DNA of 64,000 nucleotides. It comes from Flavivirga abyssicola (GTDB lineage Bacteria > Bacteroidota > Bacteroidia > Flavobacteriales > Flavobacteriaceae). The stretch spans positions 4,389,001 through 4,453,000 of the forward strand of contig NZ_CP141266.1 of the NCBI RefSeq assembly GCF_030540775.2, read 5' to 3'. Each line of letters starts with the position of its first letter. The stretch's first letter is position 1. Shown here one piece after another: positions 9,342 to 17,715 of this stretch. The translations under genes and the position numbers were made by a program. Below the pieces are notes generated by a model that saw only the letters and a list, made by a program, of their open reading frames with translations, had not been told where the DNA came from and did no database searches.

Positions 9342-9779
9342 TTATTGAATTTTACCATCATGGAATCCTGCCCGTTTCCAGATTCCATCATCTTTTATCC
9401 AAATATTTGTCACTCTATATTCGTTGTTTTGAATTTCGCCTTGCTTCTTTGAAGAGACCACTATTTTTGCTGTTAGTATCGCCGTATGATTATTATATAG
9501 CTCAACTTCGGTGTCCTTCATTTCATAGGTATTAACAACAAGTTCACCTTTTTCAATCTGCGCTTTTCTAGTTCTCAAATAATTTACCCAGGCCCTTTTA
9601 TCTATTGGTTTTGAAATACCATTAGTATGTCTGTAATTTTCAGTAAGCATCGATTCTAATTTCGCAATGTTACATACTTTAAAGGCTGTATTAAAAGCTT
9701 CAACTCTATTTAATAAAGCTATTTTTTCATTCTCTATATCCTTATTCCCTATTTCATTTTTTTTTACAACCAATTGCAA
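9342..9779 (-). CDS. DUF4440/SnoaL-like (NTF2-fold) protein, body of a frameshifted lipoprotein
   Basis: 145 residues from the in-frame ATG. Residues ~20-145 match the NTF2-like DUF4440 fold: FNTAFKVCNIAKLESMLTENYRH, then alternating strands ending WKRAGFHDGKIQ. DUF4440 proteins are small cone-shaped domains that bind or isomerise small ligands; no specific substrate is known here. The start shown is probably not the original one: a complete lipoprotein signal peptide lies just upstream in another frame (9754-9831), joined through a run of nine A. If one A is removed, the signal peptide and this domain form one normal periplasmic lipoprotein. So it may be phase-variable, freshly inactivated or affected by a sequencing error. 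Confidence 0.75.
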   Translation of the reverse strand: MQLVVKKNEIGNKDIENEKIALLNRVEAFNTAFKVCNIAKLESMLTENYRHTNGISKPIDKRAWVNYLRTRKAQIEKGELVVNTYEMKDTEVELYNNHTAILTAKIVVSSKKQGEIQNNEYRVTNIWIKDDGIWKRAGFHDGKIQ

Positions 9780-9831
9780 CTGTTATAAAAATAATACAAA
9801 TCCATATTTTTATAAACAACACATTTTTCAT
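9754..9831 (-). pseudogene. Out-of-frame lipoprotein signal peptide of the DUF4440 gene
   Basis: From the ATG at 9831 the frame reads a basic start, a hydrophobic stretch and the lipobox AIGC (Cys22), then Lys codons and a stop inside the A9 run. Deleting a single A in that run continues directly into the DUF4440 frame (KKNEIGNKD). Treat it as the 5' end of one broken or slippery gene spanning 9342-9831. Confidence 0.75.
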
Positions 9832-9865
9832 TTTTTGCCATTCTAAATTTGATTCTTAGCTATTT

Positions 9866-11647
9866 TTATTCTTCAATTTGTGATTCTATCCAAGCATCAA
9901 TCTTATCCTCTAGTAACTGTAATGGAATACATCCTGTTTCTAATATTTCATTATGAAATTCACGAATATCAAATTTATCTCCTAGTTTTTCCTTAGACTT
10001 AGAGCGTAATTCTCTAATTTTCAGCTGACCTATCTTATAGGATAACGCTTGGCCAGGGTTTGCCATATAACGCTCTATCTCGCTAATAATATTTTCTTCT
10101 GGTTCGGCTTCATTCTCTAAAGAATATGCAATAGCCTGTTCTCTTGTCCATCCTTTTGAATGAATCCCAGTATCAACAACCAACCTAATTGCTCTGTGAA
10201 TCTCTGCGCTTAACATTCCAAAATACTGATAAGGATCTTTATATAAACCTAATTCTTTTCCCATAGATTCTGTGTATAACGCCCATCCTTCGCCATAAGC
10301 ACTGTACCATAATGTTTTTCTAAAATCTGGCAATTCAGTATTTTCCTGTGCTAAAGATATCTGAAAATGATGACCAGGAATGGCTTCATGCAAAAACAGG
10401 TCTTCTTTATCGAAAACATTATATTTCTCTACATCAGGAATTGGTGTATAAAAAATACCTGGTCTCGTTCCATCAAGAGAACCCGCATTATAATTTGCAG
10501 CAGCAGATTTTTCTCTAAAAGGCTCCGTTCTTCTAACTTCAAATCCTGTTTTTGGTTGATTTCCAAATAACTTATCAATTTGAGGTTGCATAACTTTGTG
10601 AATGCTATCATAAAAAGCAATTACTTGAGAACGCTCAGTAAACGGCATTAACTCTTTACTCGTTCTTACATGATTAAAGAAAGCTTTTAAATCTCCTTCA
10701 AATCCAACGTCCTCTTTAACAGCTTCCATTTCTGAACGAATTCTGGCAACTTCACGTAAACCTAACTCATGGATTTCATTAGCTGTCATATTCGTTGTTG
10801 TATGCTTCTTTACTTGATGGGCATAATAAGCGTCGCCCAGAGGCGTGTCATTAATACCGCTTGAAGTTCTTCCATTTTTCAAATAATCGCCAGTTAAAAA
10901 TTCTACCATTTGCTTGTGAACCGGTATAATTTTATTAGCAATCACATCGGTATAAATTTTAGTAAGCTCTTTTCGTTCTTCATCAGTAAAAACTTCCGGT
11001 ATATTCTTAATAGGAGAAAAATATAAATGATCTTCAACACGACCTTCAGATAAAGACTCAAACTGTGGAATTACTTTTATTATCAAAGACTTTGGCAAAA
11101 CATAACCTGTTTTTATCCCTTCTTTCATTTTTAATTTCGCCGAATTTAACCATACCAAATAAGCTTCTACGCGAATTAACCAATCTTTATAATCTTTAAC
11201 AGTTTTAAACGGTTGCGCATTTGTTCCTCCCGCCAATTGGTTAAAATCTAAATTTTTAGACCACATTTGATCTATTGGCATCAAATCCTTCTTAAATGCT
11301 ATAGCTTCCAGATTAATATAACAATCCCATTCTAAAACAGCTTTACTCATTTTCTCTGTTTCAGTTAAAAGAGATTCATCAATTTCTGCTAGTGCTATTT
11401 TATATTTCATGTAATAAGCCTTCTTTTTAGACTTATATTCATCAGATAAAAAATCCGGAAATTTAGTATTAAACCTATTATCTCCTGCATTTGTAGCTTT
11501 CATAGGATCTAATTCATACCCTTCTTCATTGTAACCATCTAGAAGTTTAGAAAAATTTAATACAGTAGCGGCTTGATTTTTTTTAGTGTTTTCATCTTTA
11601 CATGACACTAATAAAACTATTATGAAAAATAAAACGAATCTGTTCAT
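9866..11647 (-). CDS. DUF885 family lipoprotein, metallopeptidase-like
   Basis: Start placed at 11647 rather than the upstream ATG at 11710, because from here the protein opens with a clean signal peptide and lipobox LVSC (Cys16); the upstream 21 residues are not signal-like. The mature ~575 residues match DUF885, a family related to M3-like/carboxypeptidase folds. The central HEAIPGHHFQ motif has the HExxxGH arrangement typical of the family, and the GEGWALYTE segment further on supplies the downstream acidic region. It probably acts on peptides in the periplasm or at the outer membrane; the substrate is unknown. It stands alone, without obvious partners. Confidence 0.88.
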   Translation of the reverse strand: MNRFVLFFIIVLLVSCKDENTKKNQAATVLNFSKLLDGYNEEGYELDPMKATNAGDNRFNTKFPDFLSDEYKSKKKAYYMKYKIALAEIDESLLTETEKMSKAVLEWDCYINLEAIAFKKDLMPIDQMWSKNLDFNQLAGGTNAQPFKTVKDYKDWLIRVEAYLVWLNSAKLKMKEGIKTGYVLPKSLIIKVIPQFESLSEGRVEDHLYFSPIKNIPEVFTDEERKELTKIYTDVIANKIIPVHKQMVEFLTGDYLKNGRTSSGINDTPLGDAYYAHQVKKHTTTNMTANEIHELGLREVARIRSEMEAVKEDVGFEGDLKAFFNHVRTSKELMPFTERSQVIAFYDSIHKVMQPQIDKLFGNQPKTGFEVRRTEPFREKSAAANYNAGSLDGTRPGIFYTPIPDVEKYNVFDKEDLFLHEAIPGHHFQISLAQENTELPDFRKTLWYSAYGEGWALYTESMGKELGLYKDPYQYFGMLSAEIHRAIRLVVDTGIHSKGWTREQAIAYSLENEAEPEENIISEIERYMANPGQALSYKIGQLKIRELRSKSKEKLGDKFDIREFHNEILETGCIPLQLLEDKIDAWIESQIEE

Positions 11648-11732
11648 TATATAAGTAGTATGGTTTTTGTAAAAATAGCATTTAATTTTTACTAACGTAT
11701 TACAAGACAACGATTTTACAACCTAGTTATAA

Positions 11733-11834
11733 CTAACCATACATAAACTCTAATCCCCAAATAGCAGAAGTAACAAATTGAATAATTAAAAACCCAAAAA
11801 GCAATTTATTTTGGAAAGCAACCAATACATGCAT
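11733..11834 (-). pseudogene. Short hydrophobic reading frame, probable gene remnant
   Basis: A 33-residue frame with one membrane-type segment (LLFGFLIIQFVTSAIWGLEF) ending in a stop. The frame stays open for nine codons upstream of the ATG before a stop. It reads like the C-terminal tail of a lost membrane protein or a very small membrane protein; nothing in the spacer distinguishes these. Confidence 0.3.
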
Positions 11835-11973
11835 GCTTTCTAAAGGAGATATACATAATTACACAAAGCTTGATATAAAATCGCTTCAATGTTTTATACC
11901 TAACAATAAATGAAGTTGAAATTTTCCTATTGGAAGATCAATAGAAAAACCATGAACTAATTCTGTAAATTAT

Positions 11974-12363
11974 TTATACAAATCTACTTAAATCAATTTC
12001 GTTTATGGCACCATGAGAGGCATGCGCAAGGACGACACCGTTTTTAATAACTATTATTTGAGGCGATTCATGCATAACCTGGAATTTATAACCAACTTCA
12101 TTAGAAAGATCACGATAATTTAGTAAATCTAAATAATACAGGTCTAAGTCTTTTTCGGTTAAATCATATCCGCTAACAAATTGTCTCATAACCATACTGC
12201 TAATACCGCAACGTGTAGAGTGTTTAAAAATAACCTGTGTTTTAATAGCAGATTTTTTTTCTATAAAATCCAATTGAGGTATTTGATTTAAAGGAATCCA
12301 AGGGATCACCTTCTCTTCTTTTGCTTCACTTTTACCTCCTAATATTTTATTTAATAACCCCAT
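11974..12363 (-). CDS. ytxJ: Bacillithiol system redox-active protein YtxJ
   Basis: 129 residues with a thioredoxin-like fold of the YtxJ (DUF2847) family. The single active cysteine lies in FKHSTRCGISSMV, and the cis-proline region is MHESPQIIVIKNG. The family acts as a monothiol bacilliredoxin-type protein reducing mixed disulfides with bacillithiol in the cytoplasm, which agrees with bacillithiol use in Flavobacteriia. It is a single gene facing left, with about 300 bp of plain spacer between it and clpB. Confidence 0.9.
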   Translation of the reverse strand: MGLLNKILGGKSEAKEEKVIPWIPLNQIPQLDFIEKKSAIKTQVIFKHSTRCGISSMVMRQFVSGYDLTEKDLDLYYLDLLNYRDLSNEVGYKFQVMHESPQIIVIKNGVVLAHASHGAINEIDLSRFV

Positions 12364-12668
12364 GTATTTATATTTTAAAAGTTATGTTACTTTAAGTGAT
12401 TTAGTATTTATGAATTGTATCATAATATCTTTTAAAAATCTAGAAACATTTTTACAGAAACACTTAAACTAACTTTATTATGCACTAAGTCGAAACCAAT
12501 ATCGGAATCTTACAAACTGACTAAAAGTCACTTCAACAGTGGTTTTACACGACATTTTGTCTTTTAAAATGTGTTGGTAAGGTTATTGACTTAAAGATGT
12601 TGTAAAAGTAATTAAATAAAATTGATGAACAGATTTCCGTTTTCACGGGAATGACAAAATACATACAA
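12364..12668. other. Divergent spacer between ytxJ and clpB
   Basis: 305 bases without a gene. The end (about 12630-12660) carries a short remnant, CACGGGAATGACAAAA, of the flavobacterial spacer repeats. That remnant also creates a spurious in-frame ATG for clpB at 12651. No clear heat-shock operator was recognised. Confidence 0.5.
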
Positions 12669-15272
12669 ATGAACTTAAATAATTATACAATAAAATCTCA
12701 GGAAGCCATTCAGCAAGCCCAACAAATTGCACAAGGCTTCTCACATCAACAAATTGAAAATGAACATCTTTTTAAAGGTGTTTTTGAAGTTGACGAAAAC
12801 GTATTACCATTCATTTTAAAGAAGCTGAATGTAAATATCTCAATACTTCAACAAGCTTTAGACAAACAAATAGAAAGTTTTTCCAAAGTTACTGGTAGTG
12901 AATTAATGCTGTCTAGAGAAGCAGGCAAAAGCCTTAACGAAGCATCAATTATTGCAAAAAAGATGAAAGATGACTTTGTTTCTATTGAACATCTTATTCT
13001 AGCTATTTTTAAATCGAATAGCAAGATAGCTCAAATGTTAAAAGACCAAGGCGTTAATGAAAAAGGGCTTAAAGCTGCTATTGAAGAATTACGTAAAGGA
13101 GAACATGTAACCTCGCAAAGTCAAGAAGATACATACAACTCATTAAATAAGTATGCAAAAAACCTAAACCAATTAGCAAAAGACGGAAAGTTAGACCCTG
13201 TTATTGGTCGTGATGAGGAAATACGACGTATTCTTCAAATTTTATCACGTAGAACCAAAAACAATCCAATCCTCGTTGGAGAGCCTGGAACAGGTAAAAC
13301 AGCTATAGCAGAAGGTCTGGCCCATAGAATTATTGATGGTGATATTCCTGAAAACCTAAAAGACAAGCAGATTTTTGCTTTAGATATGGGCGCCCTCATT
13401 GCAGGCGCAAAATATAAAGGAGAGTTTGAAGAACGTTTAAAAGCTGTTATTAAAGAAGTTACTACCAGTGATGGTGATATTGTGTTGTTTATAGATGAGA
13501 TTCACACCTTGGTAGGTGCTGGTGGCGGACAAGGAGCCATGGATGCAGCAAATATTCTAAAACCTGCTTTAGCCAGAGGTGAACTTCGTGCTATTGGTGC
13601 AACAACATTAGACGAGTATCAGAAATATTTTGAAAAAGACAAAGCTTTAGAGCGTCGTTTTCAAAAAGTAATAGTAGATGAACCAGATACAGAAAGCGCC
13701 ATTTCAATATTACGTGGAATTAAAGAAAAATACGAAACACACCATAAAGTTCGTATAAAAGACGAAGCCATTATTGGTGCTGTTGAATTATCAGAACGAT
13801 ATATAACCAATCGTTTTCTGCCGGATAAAGCCATAGATTTAATGGATGAAGCCGCTTCTAAATTACGTATGGAAATTAATTCCAAGCCTGAAGAACTTGA
13901 TGTTTTAGATAGAAAGATCATGCAGTTAGAAATTGAAATTGAAGCTATTAAACGCGAGAAAGACGAATCTAAGTTAAAATCGCTTCGATCGGATCTGGCT
14001 AATTTAAAAGAATCCAGAAACGAAATCTATGCCAAATGGAAAAGCGAGAAGGAAGTTGTTGATAATATCCAAAATACAAAACAGGATATTGAAAATTATA
14101 AGTTAGAAGCAGAACGCGCAGAACGTGATGGAGACTACGGAAAAGTAGCTGAATTACGTTACGGGAAAATTAAAGACGCCCAAGAACAACTTGAAGTGTT
14201 TCAAAAACAATTACAGGCACAATCTGAAAATTCATTAATAAAAGAAGAAGTAACTTATGATGATATAGCAGAAGTTGTTGCCAAATGGACTGGAATTCCG
14301 GTAACAAAAATGATTCAAAGCGAACGTGAAAAATTGCTTAAGCTTGAAACCGAACTACATAAACGTGTCGTAGGACAAGAAGAAGCCATAATTGCAGTTA
14401 GTGATGCCGTTAGAAGAAGTCGAGCAGGTTTACAAAATTCGAAAAAACCAATTGGTACGTTCCTTTTTCTTGGAACAACCGGTGTTGGTAAAACTGAATT
14501 AGCGAAAACCTTGGCTGATTATCTTTTTGATGATGAAAATGCGATGACCCGTATCGATATGAGCGAATATCAAGAACGACATGCTGTAAGCAGATTAGTC
14601 GGTGCGCCTCCAGGATATGTTGGATATGATGAAGGCGGACAATTAACCGAAGCTGTAAGACGCAAACCTTACTCTGTAGTTCTTTTAGATGAAATTGAAA
14701 AAGCACATCCTGATACTTTTAATATTTTACTACAAGTATTAGATGAGGGACATTTAACTGATAACAAAGGGCGCATAGCAGATTTTAAAAACACAATTAT
14801 TATAATGACCTCAAACATAGGAAGTCATTTAATACAAGAACGTTTTGAAGCAACTAAAGATATTAATTCTGCAATGGAATCGGCAAAAATAGATGTCTTA
14901 GGTTTATTAAAACAAAGTGTACGTCCTGAGTTTTTAAATAGAATTGATGACATCATCATGTTTGCTCCTCTTAGTAAAGAAGACATAACAGCCATTGTTG
15001 AATTGCAATTAAAAGCACTTACAAAAATGATAGGGCAGCAAGATATTACTTTTGATGCAACACCAGAAGCGGTAACTTACTTAGCTGAAAAAGGATATAA
15101 TCCGGAATATGGTGCAAGACCTGTAAAACGGGTTATTCAAAAAGAAGTTTTAAATGCTTTGAGTAAAGAAATATTATCGGGAAGAGTGACTACAGATAGC
15201 ATTATTTTATTAGATGCTTTCGATGATGAACTGGTTTTTAGAAATCAAAAACTACAAGCTGAATATGAATAG
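12669..15272 (+). CDS. clpB: ATP-dependent disaggregase ClpB
   Basis: 867 residues from the ATG at 12669. This start gives MNLNNYTIKSQEAIQQA, the typical N-terminus; the ATG at 12651 lies in a repeat remnant. ClpB is a hexameric Hsp100 that threads aggregated proteins through its pore together with DnaK. Domains in order are the Clp N-domain (~1-145), NBD1 with Walker A GEPGTGKT (~204-211) and Walker B VLFIDEIH, a long coiled-coil M-domain (~405-525, KLRMEIN onward), and NBD2 with GTTGVGKT (~602-609), pore loop GYVGYDEGG and sensor region GARPVKRVI. The M-domain separates it from ClpA/ClpC. The gene is monocistronic, closed by the hairpin at 15327-15412. Confidence 0.97.
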   Translation: MNLNNYTIKSQEAIQQAQQIAQGFSHQQIENEHLFKGVFEVDENVLPFILKKLNVNISILQQALDKQIESFSKVTGSELMLSREAGKSLNEASIIAKKMKDDFVSIEHLILAIFKSNSKIAQMLKDQGVNEKGLKAAIEELRKGEHVTSQSQEDTYNSLNKYAKNLNQLAKDGKLDPVIGRDEEIRRILQILSRRTKNNPILVGEPGTGKTAIAEGLAHRIIDGDIPENLKDKQIFALDMGALIAGAKYKGEFEERLKAVIKEVTTSDGDIVLFIDEIHTLVGAGGGQGAMDAANILKPALARGELRAIGATTLDEYQKYFEKDKALERRFQKVIVDEPDTESAISILRGIKEKYETHHKVRIKDEAIIGAVELSERYITNRFLPDKAIDLMDEAASKLRMEINSKPEELDVLDRKIMQLEIEIEAIKREKDESKLKSLRSDLANLKESRNEIYAKWKSEKEVVDNIQNTKQDIENYKLEAERAERDGDYGKVAELRYGKIKDAQEQLEVFQKQLQAQSENSLIKEEVTYDDIAEVVAKWTGIPVTKMIQSEREKLLKLETELHKRVVGQEEAIIAVSDAVRRSRAGLQNSKKPIGTFLFLGTTGVGKTELAKTLADYLFDDENAMTRIDMSEYQERHAVSRLVGAPPGYVGYDEGGQLTEAVRRKPYSVVLLDEIEKAHPDTFNILLQVLDEGHLTDNKGRIADFKNTIIIMTSNIGSHLIQERFEATKDINSAMESAKIDVLGLLKQSVRPEFLNRIDDIIMFAPLSKEDITAIVELQLKALTKMIGQQDITFDATPEAVTYLAEKGYNPEYGARPVKRVIQKEVLNALSKEILSGRVTTDSIILLDAFDDELVFRNQKLQAEYE

Positions 15273-15326
15273 TTAACCCTATATAATTAGTAGTAAAAAC
15301 ATTTTATTGTTTTTTCGTTTAACGGT

Positions 15327-15412
15327 AAGCAACCTTTTTAATTTAGCAACATCTAGGATATATAATATTCATAATAATAGCTAAATTAAAAATGGTTGCT
15401 TGTCTTTTTTTC
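15327..15412 (+). terminator. Long hairpin plus T-tract after clpB
   Basis: Left arm 15327-15347 (AAGCAACC then TTTTTAATTTAGC) pairs with right arm 15380-15401 with only one bulged base, around an unusually large 32-base loop. A run of T follows. It starts 54 bases after the clpB stop and probably ends that transcript. The size of the loop is atypical and could reflect a small inserted palindromic element. Confidence 0.65.
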
Positions 15413-15481
15413 ATGGTATCTAGGAATCTTATTATAACAAAGATGATTACATAACCTCACAGATAACAAAAAATACCATAT

Positions 15482-15507
15482 AAAAATATACCAAATGGTA
15501 TATTTTT
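15482..15507. promoter_or_regulatory. Operator 1 of the TetR regulator (autoregulatory)
   Basis: A perfect palindrome with 12-bp arms and a 2-base spacer, core TATACCAAATGGTATA (15487-15502). It overlaps the -33 region of the tetR promoter, whose -7 box is TATATTTG at 15510-15517, so binding would block transcription. The same 16-base core recurs at 16140-16155. Confidence 0.75.
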
Positions 15508-15509
15508 AT

Positions 15510-15517
15510 TATATTTG
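15510..15517 (+). promoter_or_regulatory. -7 box of the tetR gene
   Basis: TATATTTG matches TAnnTTTG only 7 bases before the ATG at 15525, so the transcript would be leaderless or nearly so. The palindromic operator lies just upstream. Confidence 0.55.
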
Positions 15518-15524
15518 ACAAATC

Positions 15525-16121
15525 ATGACAACAAAAGCAGAACTCACATCACAATATATATTGGAAATAGTTGCTCCTATTTTTAATAAAAATGGTTATG
15601 CTGCAACTAGTTTAAGTGATGTCACCAAAGCCACAGGTCTAACTAAAGGTGCTATTTACGGCAATTTTAAAAACAAGGAAGATTTAGCCATTGCCTCTTT
15701 TGTGTTTACCGTAAAAAATATGCTTAAACGAATTGGTGAACATTTGTCCAACAGTGATTCTCCTATTAAAAAGTTATATCTTATAACTGATTTTTATAGA
15801 AATTACTATGACTATAGTAAAAAACTTGGTGGTTGTCCTGTTATAAATATTGGTGTTGACGCTAATAATCAGAACAGTCTTTTACTTCAAAAAGTTAGAC
15901 AAGTTATAGAACGCATTCAAGATCAAGTAACAACAATAATTGAGGAAGGTATAGAAGCTGGAGAAATTTCATCAGAAATAAATGCCCTATATTTTGCTAG
16001 ACGACTAGACACCATGATACAAGGAGCTATATTTATGACTTATACCATGGATGATGATTTTTATATTCAAGACACTATGGACTTAATAGACAGAATGATA
16101 GATAAAGAGCTTAAAATATAA
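15525..16121 (+). CDS. TetR/AcrR family transcriptional regulator
   Basis: 198 residues. The N-terminal ~60 hold a TetR helix-turn-helix: ILEIVAPIFNKNGYAATSLSDVTKATGLTKGAIYGNFKNKEDL, shown here in parts (NGYAATSLSDV, LTKGAIYGNFKNKEDL). The C-terminal part is a helical ligand-binding and dimer domain with a TetR_C-like end. It is flanked by two copies of the palindrome TATACCrAwTGGTATA, one at its own promoter and one before the next gene, a thioesterase. It therefore most likely represses itself and the thioesterase and is released by an acyl or lipophilic ligand; the ligand is inference. Confidence 0.9.
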   Translation: MTTKAELTSQYILEIVAPIFNKNGYAATSLSDVTKATGLTKGAIYGNFKNKEDLAIASFVFTVKNMLKRIGEHLSNSDSPIKKLYLITDFYRNYYDYSKKLGGCPVINIGVDANNQNSLLLQKVRQVIERIQDQVTTIIEEGIEAGEISSEINALYFARRLDTMIQGAIFMTYTMDDDFYIQDTMDLIDRMIDKELKI

Positions 16122-16139
16122 TATTTTTTTAACTTAAAA

Positions 16140-16155
16140 TATACCGATTGGTATA
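16140..16155. promoter_or_regulatory. Operator 2, before the thioesterase gene
   Basis: TATACCGATTGGTATA differs from operator 1 only in the central bases and lies 17 bases before the thioesterase ATG. Repetition of the same core on both sides of tetR is strong evidence for a true binding site. Confidence 0.75.
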
Positions 16156-16171
16156 ATAAATAATAGTAATT

Positions 16172-16666
16172 ATGAGCGAACTTTTAAACGTTTTAGAGAG
16201 CAAAACAAAAATTAGATTTCAAGACTGCGACCCATTTAATCATTTAAATAACGGAAGTTACACAAATTATTTCATGAATCACCGAGAAGATGTACTTATG
16301 AAACATTATGACATCGACATTTATAAGATGGCAAAACAACATGGAAAAAGCTGGGTTTCAAGCAGCAATCAAATTGCTTATTTAAAACCAGCATTTTTAA
16401 TGGAAACCGTTACTTTTGAATCACAATTAATACACTTTACAGACAGTGAATTACATGTAGAAATGCGTATGTATGATGGAGACAAAAGTCATTTAAAAGC
16501 TATCATTTGGTCTGGTTTTGTGCATTTTAACTTGTTAAAACAAAAACGAGAAATACATACTGAGGATTTAATGCAACTTTTTGAAAATGTTAACAACCCC
16601 GTGAACGCTTTTACTTTTGAAGAACGTCTTATTCAAATGAAATCCAATCTTGTTAAAGAAACTTAA
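16172..16666 (+). CDS. Acyl-CoA thioesterase (hot-dog fold, 4HBT type)
   Basis: 164 residues. The N-terminal motif IRFQDCDPFNHLNNGSYTNYF is the signature of 4-hydroxybenzoyl-CoA-thioesterase-like proteins; Asp in QDCDPFNH is the usual catalytic acid. The rest follows the hot-dog pattern with a long central helix and strands. It probably hydrolyses acyl-CoA thioesters in the cytoplasm. It lies 50 bp after tetR and carries a copy of the TetR operator just upstream, so it is the likely target of that regulator. The chain-length preference cannot be read from sequence. Confidence 0.87.
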   Translation: MSELLNVLESKTKIRFQDCDPFNHLNNGSYTNYFMNHREDVLMKHYDIDIYKMAKQHGKSWVSSSNQIAYLKPAFLMETVTFESQLIHFTDSELHVEMRMYDGDKSHLKAIIWSGFVHFNLLKQKREIHTEDLMQLFENVNNPVNAFTFEERLIQMKSNLVKET

Positions 16667-16772
16667 AATTAAGCTTGAGTACAGTAATAAATAAACAAAT
16701 ATGTTAGCTTATGGTATGGTTATTGTTAATAAAAATATGCTTTTATGTAAATTTTATATCATTATAAATACG

Positions 16773-16780
16773 TAAATTTG
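16773..16780 (+). promoter_or_regulatory. Candidate -7 box of the first deoC-like gene
   Basis: TAAATTTG matches TAnnTTTG, 88 bases before the ATG at 16869. No strong -33 element. Confidence 0.35.
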
Positions 16781-16868
16781 TTTTTGCGTGAGCCCTAAAT
16801 TTCACATAAAAACAAAAAAATAATTCAAGTTTATCCCCTTAATAAACTTCTAAAACCTACTTATAGAG

Positions 16869-17513
16869 ATGGATATTTACAAGTATATTGATTATACACT
16901 TTTAAACCCTACTTCAACAGAACGAAACATTATAGATTTATGCCATGTAGCAAAAAGATATGGTTTTTATTCTGTATGTGTTAGTAGTTCCTACGTTTCT
17001 TTAGCAAAACAATTACTAGAAAAAACAAATGTTAAAATTTGTTCAGTTATCGGGTTTCCTCTTGGGTCTATGGCTACTGCATCCAAAGTTTATGAAGCAA
17101 AACAAGCTATTCATGATGGAGCTGATGAAATTGACATGGTTATTAATCTTGGATTTCTTAAAAGTAAAAATTATGTGTCCGTTTTTAAAGATATCAGCGA
17201 TGTTAAACTTGCTATAGGGAAAAAGCCTTTAAAAGTTATTGTTGAAGTTTCTGAATTAAATAAAAATGAAATTATAAAAGCTTGTGAAATTTCTCTGGAT
17301 GCCAATGTAGATTATATCAAAACATCCAGTGGGTTTTCAAAAGGTGGTGCTACATTAACTGTAGTTAAGATTATAAAAAAGACCGTTAAGGATCGTATTA
17401 AAATATGTGCATCAGGAGACATTAAGGATGTTGAAACCGCTAAAAAATATATTGATATAGGTGTTAGTAGAATTAATGTTTCATCAGATTTTAAGATAAA
17501 ACAGACTGCGTAA
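16869..17513 (+). CDS. DeoC-like protein with altered active site (paralogue 1)
   Basis: 214 residues, clearly related to deoxyribose-phosphate aldolase and to the next gene. The Schiff-base lysine is kept (Lys151 in DYIKTSSGF), as is Asp89 in DEIDMVIN. The proton-relay lysine, which precedes ASGG in the family, is Cys180 here (KICASGDIK). The phosphate loop GTSSG is replaced by NVSSD (203-207), and the C-terminal tail is short. Normal aldolase turnover of deoxyribose-5-phosphate is therefore doubtful; it may have another substrate, a regulatory role, or be decaying while still open. It ends in its own terminator (17539-17580), separate from the intact copy. Confidence 0.85.
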   Translation: MDIYKYIDYTLLNPTSTERNIIDLCHVAKRYGFYSVCVSSSYVSLAKQLLEKTNVKICSVIGFPLGSMATASKVYEAKQAIHDGADEIDMVINLGFLKSKNYVSVFKDISDVKLAIGKKPLKVIVEVSELNKNEIIKACEISLDANVDYIKTSSGFSKGGATLTVVKIIKKTVKDRIKICASGDIKDVETAKKYIDIGVSRINVSSDFKIKQTA

Positions 17514-17538
17514 ATGTAATTTGTAGTATAGTGAATAA

Positions 17539-17580
17539 AAAAGGCTTTTAAAAATAATACGTTTTTAAAAGCCTTTTTTT
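17539..17580 (+). terminator. Intrinsic terminator between the two deoC paralogues
   Basis: A 16-bp stem (AAAAGGCTTTTAAAAA with its complement) around a 7-base loop, ending in a run of T. It separates the altered paralogue from the functional deoC-deoD pair. Confidence 0.88.
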
Positions 17581-17715
17581 ATTAAACAAATCGTAAAAAA
17601 TAAAACGCTAATAAATCTTAAAAACTAATTAGGACTACGACTCGTAAATACATAAAACACCTATCTTAATTTTATTTAATTTTTATTAAAAAAGCACTAA
17701 CTTTAACCTACTTAT

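Noticed and set aside
12651-12668. Upstream in-frame ATG for clpB
   Set aside because: It lies inside a remnant of a spacer repeat (GGGAATGAC), and the ATG at 12669 gives the conserved ClpB N-terminus.
14410-14706. Long open frame antisense to clpB, and similar opposite-strand frames within galT, the S41 protease, the M48 gene and the cytochrome genes
   Set aside because: These are shadows of well-supported genes and have no independent start, motif or composition evidence.
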